This document shows positions 23,800 through 33,382 of a stretch of 64,000 nucleotides of DNA, piece by piece. This DNA comes from Eupeodes corollae (lineage: Eukaryota; Arthropoda; Insecta; Diptera; Syrphidae): NCBI RefSeq assembly GCF_945859685.1, contig NC_079149.1, positions 128,738,065 to 128,802,064 on the forward strand, written 5' to 3'. How positions within the stretch are numbered: the stretch's first letter is position 1; the number at the start of each line of letters is the position of its first letter. The notes beneath the pieces were generated by a model that was not told the DNA's origin, ran no database searches, and was given only the letters and a program-made list of their open reading frames with translations. A program made the translations under genes and the position numbers.

Positions 23800-25908
23800 A
23801 TGATATCCAGAGATCGATCTCTTGGGATAATAAGAGATCCTATTGTAACGCGTTCTCAGACTAGGCAAGTTTCAAACCGTGAAACCAATATGTCACCAGT
23901 AGTCCACTCCCCTAAGAGTAATGAGGAACAGGGTAACCGAAATTCCCTCACCCCACACAATACGAATCAGCCAAGTGAGTCGAGGAACACCGAGTCACTA
24001 TCAGCGCCGTCCTATAGTAACTTGACAATGGATGAGCGGTCGCATCGATCGGAAACTCTGGTACCCGGAATGGAGTCAGATAATCGAGAGGAAAGGTTAA
24101 GTAATTGGGTGGGTATGCTAGAAAAGGTGACCGATCCTGTCCCTATCGACTGGTCAGCTCCGTTAGGATCATTGGGTGGCGAAGTTGATCCGGAAAGAAC
24201 GACCCTCGAGTGGGATCGAAATCCTTGGACTAGAAGCTGGCAAGGCGAATCTATATTGCTAGATAGCCGGAGAGATAGACGAAGTGATCCTAATCCGAGA
24301 GGTCTAACCGAACAGAGGCCAGAAGCGGGAGGCTTTGGAACCGGAACTGGGACGAAGCCACGCAGTTGTGAACCGCCTTCGGGAAACACCGAGCAGCCAA
24401 GATCAGATGACAGAGCGTACCCATCGAACCGAGGAGCCATACCAAAGTCATCAAACCAAAACGCATTGGCCAGTAATAGCGTGAGGCCAACCAAACAGCT
24501 ACGAGACCGATTCGCCGAGGTAGCTTCCGGAACAACGGAGGAGCCTAGAGCAGTTCGACCGAGGCCCGACGCGCTTCCAGGAGATCAGGTGAAGGTGTCA
24601 GCGGAACTAAAAACCGTCATCAATCTGGCTGTAGTTCAGGCTTATGAGTCGTATGCCGATTCATTGAAGGAGGAGGTGTCAGAATCCTTAAGAACGGAGG
24701 TAAGGAAAAACTTCTTGGAGTTTATGAAGGAGATTAACCATTCGGTCCGAGAGCGTCCGCCTTTGGAAGAGAGAGTGGCGAGACCAGTTAAGGCTCCTAG
24801 TGCAGGACCCGCGGGAGAAGATCACGCTTTTGAAAGAGGTCAAAGGAATTCCGTGAGGTTTGAGGAGGGCCGTAGGCATTGTCCTGAATCGAATAGTCAC
24901 CGCACACTTGGCTTCCTGAACGGCCCGAACGAAGGGTACAATTTTTACGACCACGCAGGCAAAGCTCAACCGCGGTCCAACCCGTCGGGAGAGTGGAACC
25001 GACCCACCGCCCCGCCGTATGCGGGATATAAAGTACCAATAAAAATTGATAGATGGGGAATAAAGTTCAACGGAAAAGCAGAGTGTCTTACCGTGGAAGA
25101 GTTCATATTTCGTATTGAGACGTTGCAGCATCACTATGACTGTTCCTGGTCGCAGATTTTAAAGGATTTCCACCTGTTGCTGTCCGGAGCAGCGTATGAC
25201 TGGTATTGGCAGTTTCAGCAAACCTGTCGTGGTGCTAGCTGGCCTTACCTTCGGGATGCCATGCTTATGCGCTATCGGAATCCGAAGTCAGACCTGGAAA
25301 TCATGCGTGACATCATGGATCGTCGACAAGGAGCTTGGGAGTCCAGTGAAGATTTTCTGACGGCCATAAATAAGCTGAAATCACAGCTCAGGATGCCAAT
25401 GTCGGAAGCGGACCTTGTACGAGCGCTAAAGAGGAACTTAAACGAGCGCATCAGACGATTGGTGTATCCCCAGTTGCTGTTTACGATGGACCAACTAAGG
25501 GTGGCCTGTAAGGACGCAGAAGAAGCATTTCCGGGGCCAGACAAGCAGGAAAAGCAACATAGACCACCAGTGGGACGGTACAAAGCCAATGAATTAGCGT
25601 TCGCTGATGAAGACGCGATAAATCAGGAAGAAACTATAGCGGCATTTCAGCAGTCAGGAACTCGGCCAAGAAATCGTGATTTTGTCGAACCGAAGAACCT
25701 GACGTGCTGGAATTGTCAGTCGCCTGGACATTCTTTTAGAGATTGCCCGTCTACTGTCAGAAATATATTTTGTTACAGATGCGGATGTGAAGGTGTCATA
25801 ACGCCGAAATGCAAGAAGTGCCATCCGGAAAACGTGGTGAGGAGCGGGACATCATTGGGGGAGTCGCGTTCACCTCTGAATCCCCAAGAAAGTCTAGGGA
25901 AGAACTAG
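23800..25908 (+). CDS. gag: Gag polyprotein of LTR element 1
   Basis: A 702-residue frame starts at ATG 23800. The N-terminal ~280 residues are polar and low in hydrophobics. A capsid-like region follows (about residues 405-580) with DRWGIKFNGKAECLTVEEF and WYWQFQQTCRG. A zinc knuckle CWNCQSPGHSFRDC (CX2CX4HX4C) lies near residue 635, and a second, CYRCGCEGVITPKC, has Val where His is expected. The protein would form the particle and bind RNA. The frame overlaps pol by about 100 nt with pol in the -1 frame, so pol is presumably made by frameshifting. No canonical slippery heptamer is visible in the overlap. Confidence 0.92.
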   Translation: MISRDRSLGIIRDPIVTRSQTRQVSNRETNMSPVVHSPKSNEEQGNRNSLTPHNTNQPSESRNTESLSAPSYSNLTMDERSHRSETLVPGMESDNREERLSNWVGMLEKVTDPVPIDWSAPLGSLGGEVDPERTTLEWDRNPWTRSWQGESILLDSRRDRRSDPNPRGLTEQRPEAGGFGTGTGTKPRSCEPPSGNTEQPRSDDRAYPSNRGAIPKSSNQNALASNSVRPTKQLRDRFAEVASGTTEEPRAVRPRPDALPGDQVKVSAELKTVINLAVVQAYESYADSLKEEVSESLRTEVRKNFLEFMKEINHSVRERPPLEERVARPVKAPSAGPAGEDHAFERGQRNSVRFEEGRRHCPESNSHRTLGFLNGPNEGYNFYDHAGKAQPRSNPSGEWNRPTAPPYAGYKVPIKIDRWGIKFNGKAECLTVEEFIFRIETLQHHYDCSWSQILKDFHLLLSGAAYDWYWQFQQTCRGASWPYLRDAMLMRYRNPKSDLEIMRDIMDRRQGAWESSEDFLTAINKLKSQLRMPMSEADLVRALKRNLNERIRRLVYPQLLFTMDQLRVACKDAEEAFPGPDKQEKQHRPPVGRYKANELAFADEDAINQEETIAAFQQSGTRPRNRDFVEPKNLTCWNCQSPGHSFRDCPSTVRNIFCYRCGCEGVITPKCKKCHPENVVRSGTSLGESRSPLNPQESLGKN

Positions 25909-28900
25909 ACCCTAACGATTTAATAAAGAACGTATCAGATACCACTAATTATAAAACAAATAAGGTAAGAATTCTGCAGAGAAGGGGAGAAAGCGAGTTA
26001 AATATAAATGTAAGTCCAAAATTTAGAGAATTAAAACCGTTACACGTTCGGATTCAAGAATATAAGCTAGCGCGAGAAAGAATATTTAGAGGAGAGAAAA
26101 GTAAAGTAAGCAATCGAATTTTAAAAACACGCGAGAGATATAAATGCAGAAAAGAAAATAAGAAAAACATTTTGTCAACGATGGTAAGTGTTAGCACAGA
26201 CCCCAGGCCGTATGCCAAAGTGTCAATTAAAAACATTGAAGCATTAGGTCTGCTGGACAGTGGGGCTAGCATAAGTATTTTAGGAAAAGGGTGCGAGAAT
26301 TTTATCAAAACCTTAAACGTTCCGATGACAAATTATAAAGCCGGTGTTAAAACGGCGGACGGTAAGAATCAAAGCATTATAGGTAAAATTCGGGTTCCGG
26401 TACAGTATCAAGGACAAAGTCGCGAAATGACATTCTTCTTGGTACCGAACTTAGACCAAGAATTGTACCTCGGCGTCGACTTCTGGAAAGCGTTTCAGAT
26501 CGCGCCCATGATAGTTAGTTCAATATCCGCATCAGAATCCATCAGCGAGTCGTCTAACAGCCATCAACTGTCGCCGGAACAACGAGTTAGGTTAGAGAAG
26601 GTTAGGGGAAGTTTTTTGGATTTTGATCGGCATGGACTCGGGAAAACCGAAATGTTTGAGCACGTCATAGATACCGGAGACGCAGTCCCTGTAAAGCAAC
26701 GCCACTACCCGGTCTCTCCAGCAGTACAGAACCTGCTATACCAGGAAGTGGACAGAATGTTGAGCCTCGGAGTAATAGAGGAAAGCGAAAGCCCCTGGTG
26801 TTCTCCAGTGGTGCTCATTAAGAAACAAGCGGAAGATGGGTCGATAAAACATCGATTTTGTTTAGATTCACGGAAGGTAAACGCTTTAACGAAAAAGGAT
26901 GCATACCCGATGCCTCACATCAACGGTCTGCTAAGTCGCTTGTCCGACACCTATTTCATTAGCAGCGTAGACCTGAAGGATGCGTTCTGGCAAATACCCT
27001 TGGAGAGACAGAGTAGGGAGAAAACGGCTTTTGCGGTTCCGGGAAGACCCTTATATCATTTCACGGTCATGCCTTTCGGACTGTGTAATGCAGCCCAAAG
27101 GTTATGTCGGTTAATGGATAAGGTGATTCCTGCACGTCTCAGAGAGCGTGTGTTCGTCTATCTGGATGATTTGCTTGTGGTATCTCCGGATTTCGAGACC
27201 CACATCGCCTTGCTAGAGGAAGTAGCCGAATGCCTGAGGAAGGCTGGCCTAACCATCAACGTTAAGAAATCTAGGTTTTGCTTTAAAGAGCTTAAATACC
27301 TGGGTTTCATCGTTGGTGGTGGAAAGGTGAAGACGGATCCAGCTAAGGTGGAGGCGGTAAAGGATTTTCCAGTACCGAAGAATCCGAGGCAGGTCCGGCG
27401 GCTACTAGGTTTAGCGGGGTGGTATAGACGGTTTATCCGAAATTTTTCCACCTTGACCGCACCTCTGACCGATACGCTCAAGAAGAAAAAAGGAAAGTTC
27501 CAAATGACTGAAGAAGCGATGACATCTTTTAAAGCGTTGAAGGAAGCCTTAACTTCAGCACCAGTGTTGTCACGACCGGACTTCTCGCGAAGATTTTATG
27601 TACAATGTGACGCGTCAGACACGGGGATCGGTGCAGTCCTGTTCCAAAAGAACGATGATGGTGAGGAATGTCCTTTGGGTTACCACTCGCAAAAGTTGAA
27701 TGCGTGTCAAAAGAATTATAGTGTGACCGAGAAGGAATGCATGGCAGCCGTTTCCGCAGTGAAGAAGTTTCGTCCTTATATTGAGGGGATGGACTTTACA
27801 ATCATCACCGACCACTCGAGTCTCAAGTGGTTGATGACGATGAAGGACCTCAGTGGCCGGTTGGCTAGGTGGAGTCTAGACCTACAGGCATTTACCTTCG
27901 ATATAGAACACCGGAAGGGATCTTTGAACGTCGTGCCAGACACACTTTCTCGGGCATATATTGAAAGCATGGAGTTGACGGATGTAGAACCGATGGTAGA
28001 TCTCGATTCGGAAGAGTTTTGTTCTGAAGAATACCAGAATTTGATTAAAACAATCGAAGACAACACCAATCAACTGCCGGATTTAAAAGTCGAAGATAAC
28101 TTCGTATATAAGCGCGCGTTACCAACCGACAACGATGGAGTTATGGTTGATCATAACTGGCTGTTATGGCTACCATCAGGTTTAACTGGGAAGGCTATTA
28201 AAGTAGCACATGAGCCTCCGCGGGCAGCTCACGGCGGTATCGCAAAAACACTGCACCGAATCAGGCAGTTTTTCTACTGGCCAAACATGACTATACAGAT
28301 AAAAACTTATATCTCACAGTGTGACGTGTGTAAGCAAAGTAAGCCCTCAAACCAAATTTTACGCCCACCTATAAGCAGCAGTTACGTGGCCGACATCCCT
28401 TTTCAGAAGATTTATATTGACTTTTTAGGTCCGTACCCGAGGTCGAAAAGCGGAAATGCGTATGTTTTTGTAGCGTTGGACCATCTATCAAAGTATGTAT
28501 TTTTGAAGCCATTGCGTTCAGCGAATTGTATGAGCGTAGTTAAGTTTTTGAAAAACGAAATTTTTAATGCGTTTGGTGTGCCCCAAGTCATTCACTCTGA
28601 CAACGGAAAGCAGTTTAGCGCGAAGGAATTCCAAAACTTTCTAGCCGGATACGGAGTACGACATTTCAAAACTGCAAATTATTCTCCGCAATCCAACGCT
28701 TCCGAACGCGTAAACCGGACACTTTTAGCGGCTATACGGTCATATTTAAAAGACGACCAGCGTGAGTGGGATTCGCACCTGAGCGACATTGCTTGCGCTC
28801 TCAGAAGCTCAGTGCATTCATCGATTGGAGTAACGCCGTATTTCGCGCTATTTGGTATTAACATGATGACCCATGGAAACCATTATGAGTTAAACCGACA

Positions 28901-29237
28901 GCTAAACTCTTTAAGCGACGGAGAAATGCATATACTACCGCATCAGCAACGTCTCCAATGCATTAGAGAACGAATAAGACTTAATCTGAGTAAAGCAAAT
29001 GAAAAGGCAGCCAAATCGTATAACACTCGAACCCGGAATGTCCATTTTTCACCCGGGCAGGAAGTATATCGACGGAATTTCGTACTAAGCGATTCATCTA
29101 AGTATCTATCGGCAAAACTTTGCCCGAAATTTATAAAATGCCGGATAGTTCAAAGCGTAGGGAAAAATATGTATGAAATTGAAAACTTGTCTGGGAAAAG
29201 GATAGGAGTTTTCCACACGAAAGACCTAAAACAATAA
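25809..29237 (+). CDS. pol: Pol polyprotein of LTR element 1 (protease-RT-RNase H-integrase)
   Basis: A 1,142-residue open frame, in the -1 frame relative to gag and open from about 25791, so the ATG at 25809 need not be used. Aspartic protease motif LLDSGAS lies at about residue 147. Reverse transcriptase has LDSRKVNALTKKDAYPMP, VDLKDAFWQIPL and YLDD at about 451-454. RNase H has QCDASDTGIGAVLFQ, TEKE and TDHSSL. Integrase has an HHCC zinc site (H about 801; CDVCKQSK) and a DDE core with Asp in YIDFLG (about 870), Asp in HSDNG (about 931) and Glu in SERVN (about 966). The order PR-RT-RH-IN is that of Ty3/Gypsy elements. There are no internal stops, so the copy looks coding-competent. Confidence 0.95.
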   Translation: MQEVPSGKRGEERDIIGGVAFTSESPRKSREELDPNDLIKNVSDTTNYKTNKVRILQRRGESELNINVSPKFRELKPLHVRIQEYKLARERIFRGEKSKVSNRILKTRERYKCRKENKKNILSTMVSVSTDPRPYAKVSIKNIEALGLLDSGASISILGKGCENFIKTLNVPMTNYKAGVKTADGKNQSIIGKIRVPVQYQGQSREMTFFLVPNLDQELYLGVDFWKAFQIAPMIVSSISASESISESSNSHQLSPEQRVRLEKVRGSFLDFDRHGLGKTEMFEHVIDTGDAVPVKQRHYPVSPAVQNLLYQEVDRMLSLGVIEESESPWCSPVVLIKKQAEDGSIKHRFCLDSRKVNALTKKDAYPMPHINGLLSRLSDTYFISSVDLKDAFWQIPLERQSREKTAFAVPGRPLYHFTVMPFGLCNAAQRLCRLMDKVIPARLRERVFVYLDDLLVVSPDFETHIALLEEVAECLRKAGLTINVKKSRFCFKELKYLGFIVGGGKVKTDPAKVEAVKDFPVPKNPRQVRRLLGLAGWYRRFIRNFSTLTAPLTDTLKKKKGKFQMTEEAMTSFKALKEALTSAPVLSRPDFSRRFYVQCDASDTGIGAVLFQKNDDGEECPLGYHSQKLNACQKNYSVTEKECMAAVSAVKKFRPYIEGMDFTIITDHSSLKWLMTMKDLSGRLARWSLDLQAFTFDIEHRKGSLNVVPDTLSRAYIESMELTDVEPMVDLDSEEFCSEEYQNLIKTIEDNTNQLPDLKVEDNFVYKRALPTDNDGVMVDHNWLLWLPSGLTGKAIKVAHEPPRAAHGGIAKTLHRIRQFFYWPNMTIQIKTYISQCDVCKQSKPSNQILRPPISSSYVADIPFQKIYIDFLGPYPRSKSGNAYVFVALDHLSKYVFLKPLRSANCMSVVKFLKNEIFNAFGVPQVIHSDNGKQFSAKEFQNFLAGYGVRHFKTANYSPQSNASERVNRTLLAAIRSYLKDDQREWDSHLSDIACALRSSVHSSIGVTPYFALFGINMMTHGNHYELNRQLNSLSDGEMHILPHQQRLQCIRERIRLNLSKANEKAAKSYNTRTRNVHFSPGQEVYRRNFVLSDSSKYLSAKLCPKFIKCRIVQSVGKNMYEIENLSGKRIGVFHTKDLKQ

Positions 29238-29817
29238 ATCTGTGATACGAGTACCTGCTTTAAGATGTAGTTATAGCTATGAACCTCTAGTGCAATATTA
29301 GCTTGACTATCCGTTGTTATATCTCACAATGTTACCTGGTTATCATCTAAAATCAACCTTCCCTAGTGCAATATTAGCTTAGTTACCTGATCATCATGTA
29401 AAACCAACCTCACTTCGTGCAATATTAGATTTAACTTGTTATTATACTTACGTTCGTGTTTGCTTGAGTGTTATTATTTATTGCCGTGTCTTCGTATGAT
29501 GAATTTTTATCGTGTCTTGATAGTCTGTACCTACCTATGTTCTATAAAATAAAAAAAAAAAAAAAAACAAAAACGGACAAACAAATATATTCAGTAGTTT
29601 CAAAACTAAATAAATGAGCAAGATATTTGATTCCGGTGGATACAGTTGTCTAGGAGTGGGAACATCGTGAGCGATTCCTAAAGTTGTTGACTAGGTCAAG
29701 GATAAGGCATACGCCCTATTGCCCGGCTATATGGGTGGGTTTCTTCCCCACGTCCGAAGCCGAGATCGTTGCCACCTGTCCCGCGTCGAGCTAAACTACT
29801 CCGCCACCCAGGTGTTT
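29238..29817 (+). other. 3' untranslated region of element 1 with three GTGCAATATTAG repeats
   Basis: GTGCAATATTAG occurs three times (about 29289, 29366 and 29417), the first two with a shared CTAGTGCAATATTAGCTT context. Each of the first two is followed by a TTACCTG(G/A)T(T/C)ATCAT(C/G)TAAAA(T/C)CAACCT block. A poly-A tract lies at about 29549-29568. There is no env gene and no polypurine tract at the LTR border. Confidence 0.7.
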
Positions 29818-31737
29818 TGTTGCGATCTCGGATATAGGCAGTGCTACACAAAAATAAAAATAAATTATAACGATAAATTACATTAACAGAAAATTATAAA
29901 ATAATTACTTTTTGAAACACCCGGTGCCCGACATCAACAAGCTGTCACAATCCACAGCAAAAGGAATGATGATGGCAAATATCCTGAAAGGAACAAACAG
30001 ACAAACCGACAGAACACCAAAGAACAGATACGATAAAACTACAAACAAATAACATTTAAGACGAAAATCTACGTTAAGGATACTGGAGACGAGAAGGCGA
30101 ACGAAAAATGTAACTCAAGTAAATAACAACAAACGACGACAAGCTGCGACGAAACTGACAGGACAGAAGTGAGTTCTATTGGAAGGCCAACCTGGAATGC
30201 GCGAAGGGCTAGATTCACCACAGGAGAAGGTGAGGCGAAAAGTCAGGGCTGGCATGAGGCCAAAAGGGAAACGATTCTTTGGTAGCTCTGAGAAATTTAG
30301 GAGAGTAGTTCGGAGAAAGGAGCCAGCTTTCTCCAGGAGTTTAGAGTAGGGTGAGAGAAGAAAAGAAAACTGAGAAAAATTCAAAGCTTTCCCGAATAGG
30401 TAGCAAAGTTGGAAGCCACTGACGACGACGGCAAAAAGAAAGTAAAAGTGAAGAAGTGCGGCATCTTTTAATCGAGTGGCTTAAAATTAAAAGAAATTAA
30501 AAATAAAGTAAAGTTCATATAAGAACATATATGGTGGTATATAAAATAAAATAAATATATATAAATTCAAATATACGGTGAAGTAGCCAGTAGCCCAGCT
30601 ATACATAATACGGAAGTAACAGAATAAAAGATACGGCGGTAAGTCGAACCAGTTTTATACCTATATTAGTTTAAATAGTGCAATAAGTGCGATATATGTA
30701 TATAACTAGCTTGCAAAGATCCCTACTCGAGCTCCGAATTGACGGACAGGGTCCAGGCGGTGGATGGTAGAATCTAGAGGATAAAACAGAAGATACATTT
30801 AAAGAAACATAAATCGAAAAATTTAGTTCGGGAAATTTAAAGGCCCGAGACTCGCGAAGTAGGCAAGGCTAGTCACTGTAGCATAACCGTTGATCCGCAG
30901 GCAGCGGTCAAAACGGTCAAGCCAAACAAAGAGGCCACACAAGAGTCTGTAAGAATTGAAATTAAATACGATCTTACATATTATGTAAAAGTCTTTTATA
31001 TAACATAGGCACAGGAGGAGCATCATATTTGAATTCAGCAAGAAGCAGAAATTTGTAATTTTAATCTTTATCATTTTTTGGCGTGATTTGTATTTAATTA
31101 TTTGTAGTTTTGTTGTTGATTCATTTCATGTGAAGAAGTTAATTAACTATATAAAATAATTTACAAAAACAAAAAGTAAAAGAGGTACACAGGGTCGGGT
31201 CGTACACTGTCGCGTAGTCGCGTTGCCGTTGAGGTAGAATTAAAGTTCCGACAGTAGGCTACTTTAACCGAGCTCGATTAGGGTAGGGCTGTTAGGGAGT
31301 GAACCGAGTTGGCCTTAGGCAAAAGTTAATTTACCGTGGTGTCCAAAAAAAGTAGTACACCCACACAAAAAGTAATTAATAATTTTTGGCGACGGGATCG
31401 AACCCGACTACTGGTTTTTTTTTGAAATTAAAATAAAATAAAAAAAAAAAAAAAAAAAAAAACTGAACAAAAAGAAAAAAAAACAATAAAATACAAAAAC
31501 AAAACAAAAAAAAATTATAAAACAAAATCTAAAAAAAAAGAAGAAGGAATAGGTTATTTTAGTTTAAGTGTTGGTAAATTGAAAAGTTTTATATTGAAAT
31601 CCAAGTGAAGTTTAATCTTCATATTTGTTTTCTTTGTGTTATTGATTTTGCTTATTTATTACTTTGATTTAATTTATTATTTATTTATTTTTCATTTTTG
31701 TATAATTTATGTATTATTTATTTATTATTTTATGTAT

Positions 31738-31768
<31 letters not shown>

Positions 31769-32427
31769 TTAGTTTAAACATTTTAGATTTTTCTGGTTGT
31801 GCTTAACCCAGTAATTAAAATTTAATTAGTTCAGTATCTATAAAATCAAATTGGATTTGATTCATTTTGGTTGGCATCCGTCTCAGAGTTTTTTTTGTCA
31901 TTTATTTATATTTTTTTTAAATTTATTTATTAATAGATATTTTTTTTATTATCAATCTTATTATTTAATAAAAATGTGCATCACGCCAATTTATGTTTTT
32001 CCTTGAGTTGAACTGAAGACATGATGTGGTAAGATAAAAGTTTCAGGGGGTGGGAAGAGGTGAACCTGAACCAAGAGGAGACATGGGCTGATGATTAAAT
32101 AGAGAAGGGTATAGTCACAGGGTGGTCCGACGAGGATGTTGAACGGACCCACGGAAGGGAGGGCGTGGACGAGCCGCATGACAGCTGCGGTCAAGTCAAG
32201 TGAGTGAAGACCAGTGATACCAAATAAGCGGGTATATATTTGTGTGGTGGTGGTATTTGTGTTGTCATTTTTGTAGGCACGTTTTATGTTTTTGTTGCTG
32301 GCTCTGGTCGAGGTAAGAGCAAGATCCCCCCCATAGCGGCGAGCTTAGCCGAGCGTCGCAAGCGTGCCAGCTCTTTAACCTCGATCGATATATTTTGAGG
32401 AATTTTAGCAGTCAGGGGCTCGCAACA
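29818..32427 (+). repeat. Right LTR of element 1 (2,610 bp)
   Basis: Same length and ends as the left LTR at a constant offset of 9,905. I saw no difference in the parts compared, and the embedded chance frames are identical, which indicates a recent insertion. It is followed by the GTTT duplication (32428-32431). Confidence 0.95.
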
Positions 32428-33245
32428 GTTTCAAATGCTCTTTCTTAAGCGAGGAACAAGCATTCACTATGGCTACTGGCGTGACGACCCCAAGGACGAG
32501 GAAGACTTGCTCATAGTTTCAAGGGATGCTTCTTCGAACTCGTCGCCACAAATATGTTCGACGCTTTCGCTTACTACCTGAAGAAAGACTTTCCCGTGCA
32601 ATCACAAGGGTTTGGGAGAATTGAGAAAGGCGATAAGTTCATTTGTTGAGGAGAATAAGTATGAAATAAAATCTCAGGTGGAGGCTAAGTCGCAGCGAGC
32701 TAGGAAAATTTGCGCCAAAACATTTCACAATGTGGGAATCGTTGTTCTAGTGAATAAAACCACAACAGTGGGCTATCACCCCTTGATGGGAAGCGATGCC
32801 AACACCAAGAAGAACCTCAGTGCTTTGGACAAGCCAAGCGAATCCTCAAAGGAAGAAGCCAAAGAGATTGTCATGGAGAAATCGCAGCCCATAATTTCAG
32901 CTTCAGTGATCGCTCTGGATGAGTGTGATTTTGGTACGAATCTGGAACTAGGAATTGACCTTTTCTGCTCCGGCCTTTATGACCTACACGAAATCGTTCA
33001 AAATCTTCTCAACCCCGCCTATAAGTTGCTCGAATGGCCACAATATATGGCGATTCTGAAGGCACATTTGGCCAATAGAAGCAATAGTCATAAGCTCAGT
33101 ATTTTGGATTGAAATTTGTTGTGAAAGAAGAAGAAAATGTTTTAAATAAAATGAATTTTTATAGTAACAGTTTTGTTCTTTGTTGGTTCTATTATACGAG
33201 TATATTTTCTAGACAATTAACTTTTCCTTAGTTAATTGTTCTTAC

Positions 33246-33382
33246 CGGTTGAAGTAAACAAAGAGGATAGCTGCAGCCAAGCGAGCTTGTAGTTCTTGTT
33301 GATTCATTTCGTGAGCCCATTCCACCAGTCCCCAGAACTTCAATTGAAACTCTTTTTCTAGACGAGATAGTATTACGTTCAA
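33246..33382 (-). other. Orphan exon-like segment, 137 nt, unidentified
   Basis: On the - strand an AG acceptor (33384-33383) precedes an open frame reading LNVILSRLEKEFQLKFWGLV and then EWAHEMNQQELQARLAAAIL, ending FVYFNR, directly before a GTAAGAAC donor (33245 down). The composition (amphipathic, Leu/Ala/Glu/Gln) and splice sites are exon-like. No second exon was found on either side, and if read through, a TAA stop follows at once. I do not recognise the family. It could be the relic of a duplicated gene, like the adjacent HPF1-like copy. Confidence 0.4.

Larger units (their letters stand above)
19913..32427 (+). mobile_element. Complete Ty3/Gypsy-type LTR retrotransposon 1 (12,515 bp)
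   Basis: It has a left LTR, a tRNA-Lys-type primer site, a 1.3-kb leader, gag, pol (protease, RT, RNase H, integrase in Gypsy order), a 0.6-kb 3' region and a right LTR, with GTTT duplications. No envelope frame exists between pol (ends 29237) and the right LTR (29818). Both LTRs look identical through the lines compared and the reading frames are open, so insertion is recent and it may still be active. No purine-rich tract lies directly before the right LTR, where CACCCAGGTGTTT is found; this is unusual. Confidence 0.95.
19827..33112 (+). pseudogene. HPF1-like (histone PARylation factor 1) gene copy, truncated, frameshifted and split by an LTR element
   Basis: The left part (19827-19912) follows a TTTACAG acceptor and reads YGKFANVENKSPGDYLRHC then RFFYNPPEF. 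The right part (from 32432) continues QMLFLKRGTSIHYGYWRDDP, and after two frame changes gives NMFDAFAYYLKKDF and a long frame (32612-33112) ending with NLELGIDLFCSG and AHLANRSNSHKLSILD. These match the HPF1 family (human HPF1, fly CG1218): the Y-x-G-x-x-RD and LELG-DLF motifs and the C-terminal HLANR. HPF1 completes the PARP1 active site for serine ADP-ribosylation in the nucleus. The N-terminal third is absent upstream of a 68-bp intron (19759-19826). Frames change near 32555 and 32611, and a 12.5-kb LTR element sits in codon PPE|F. An AATAAA signal lies near 33146. The copy is very likely non-functional; an intact gene probably exists elsewhere. Confidence 0.85.

Noticed and set aside
24012..25589. 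Long - strand frames (160, 148 and 105 residues) across the gag region of element 1
   Set aside because: They are antisense to gag, overlap each other and have no recognisable domain.
29238..29817. Envelope gene in element 1
   Set aside because: Only 580 bp remain between pol and the right LTR, and no frame with a signal peptide or membrane segment is present. Element 2 has even less space.
20210..32194. Identical - strand frames of 89, 83 and 67 residues in duplicate (20210/30115, 20918/30823, 22086/31991)
   Set aside because: They are chance frames inside the two LTRs of element 1, antisense to the element, with no domain.
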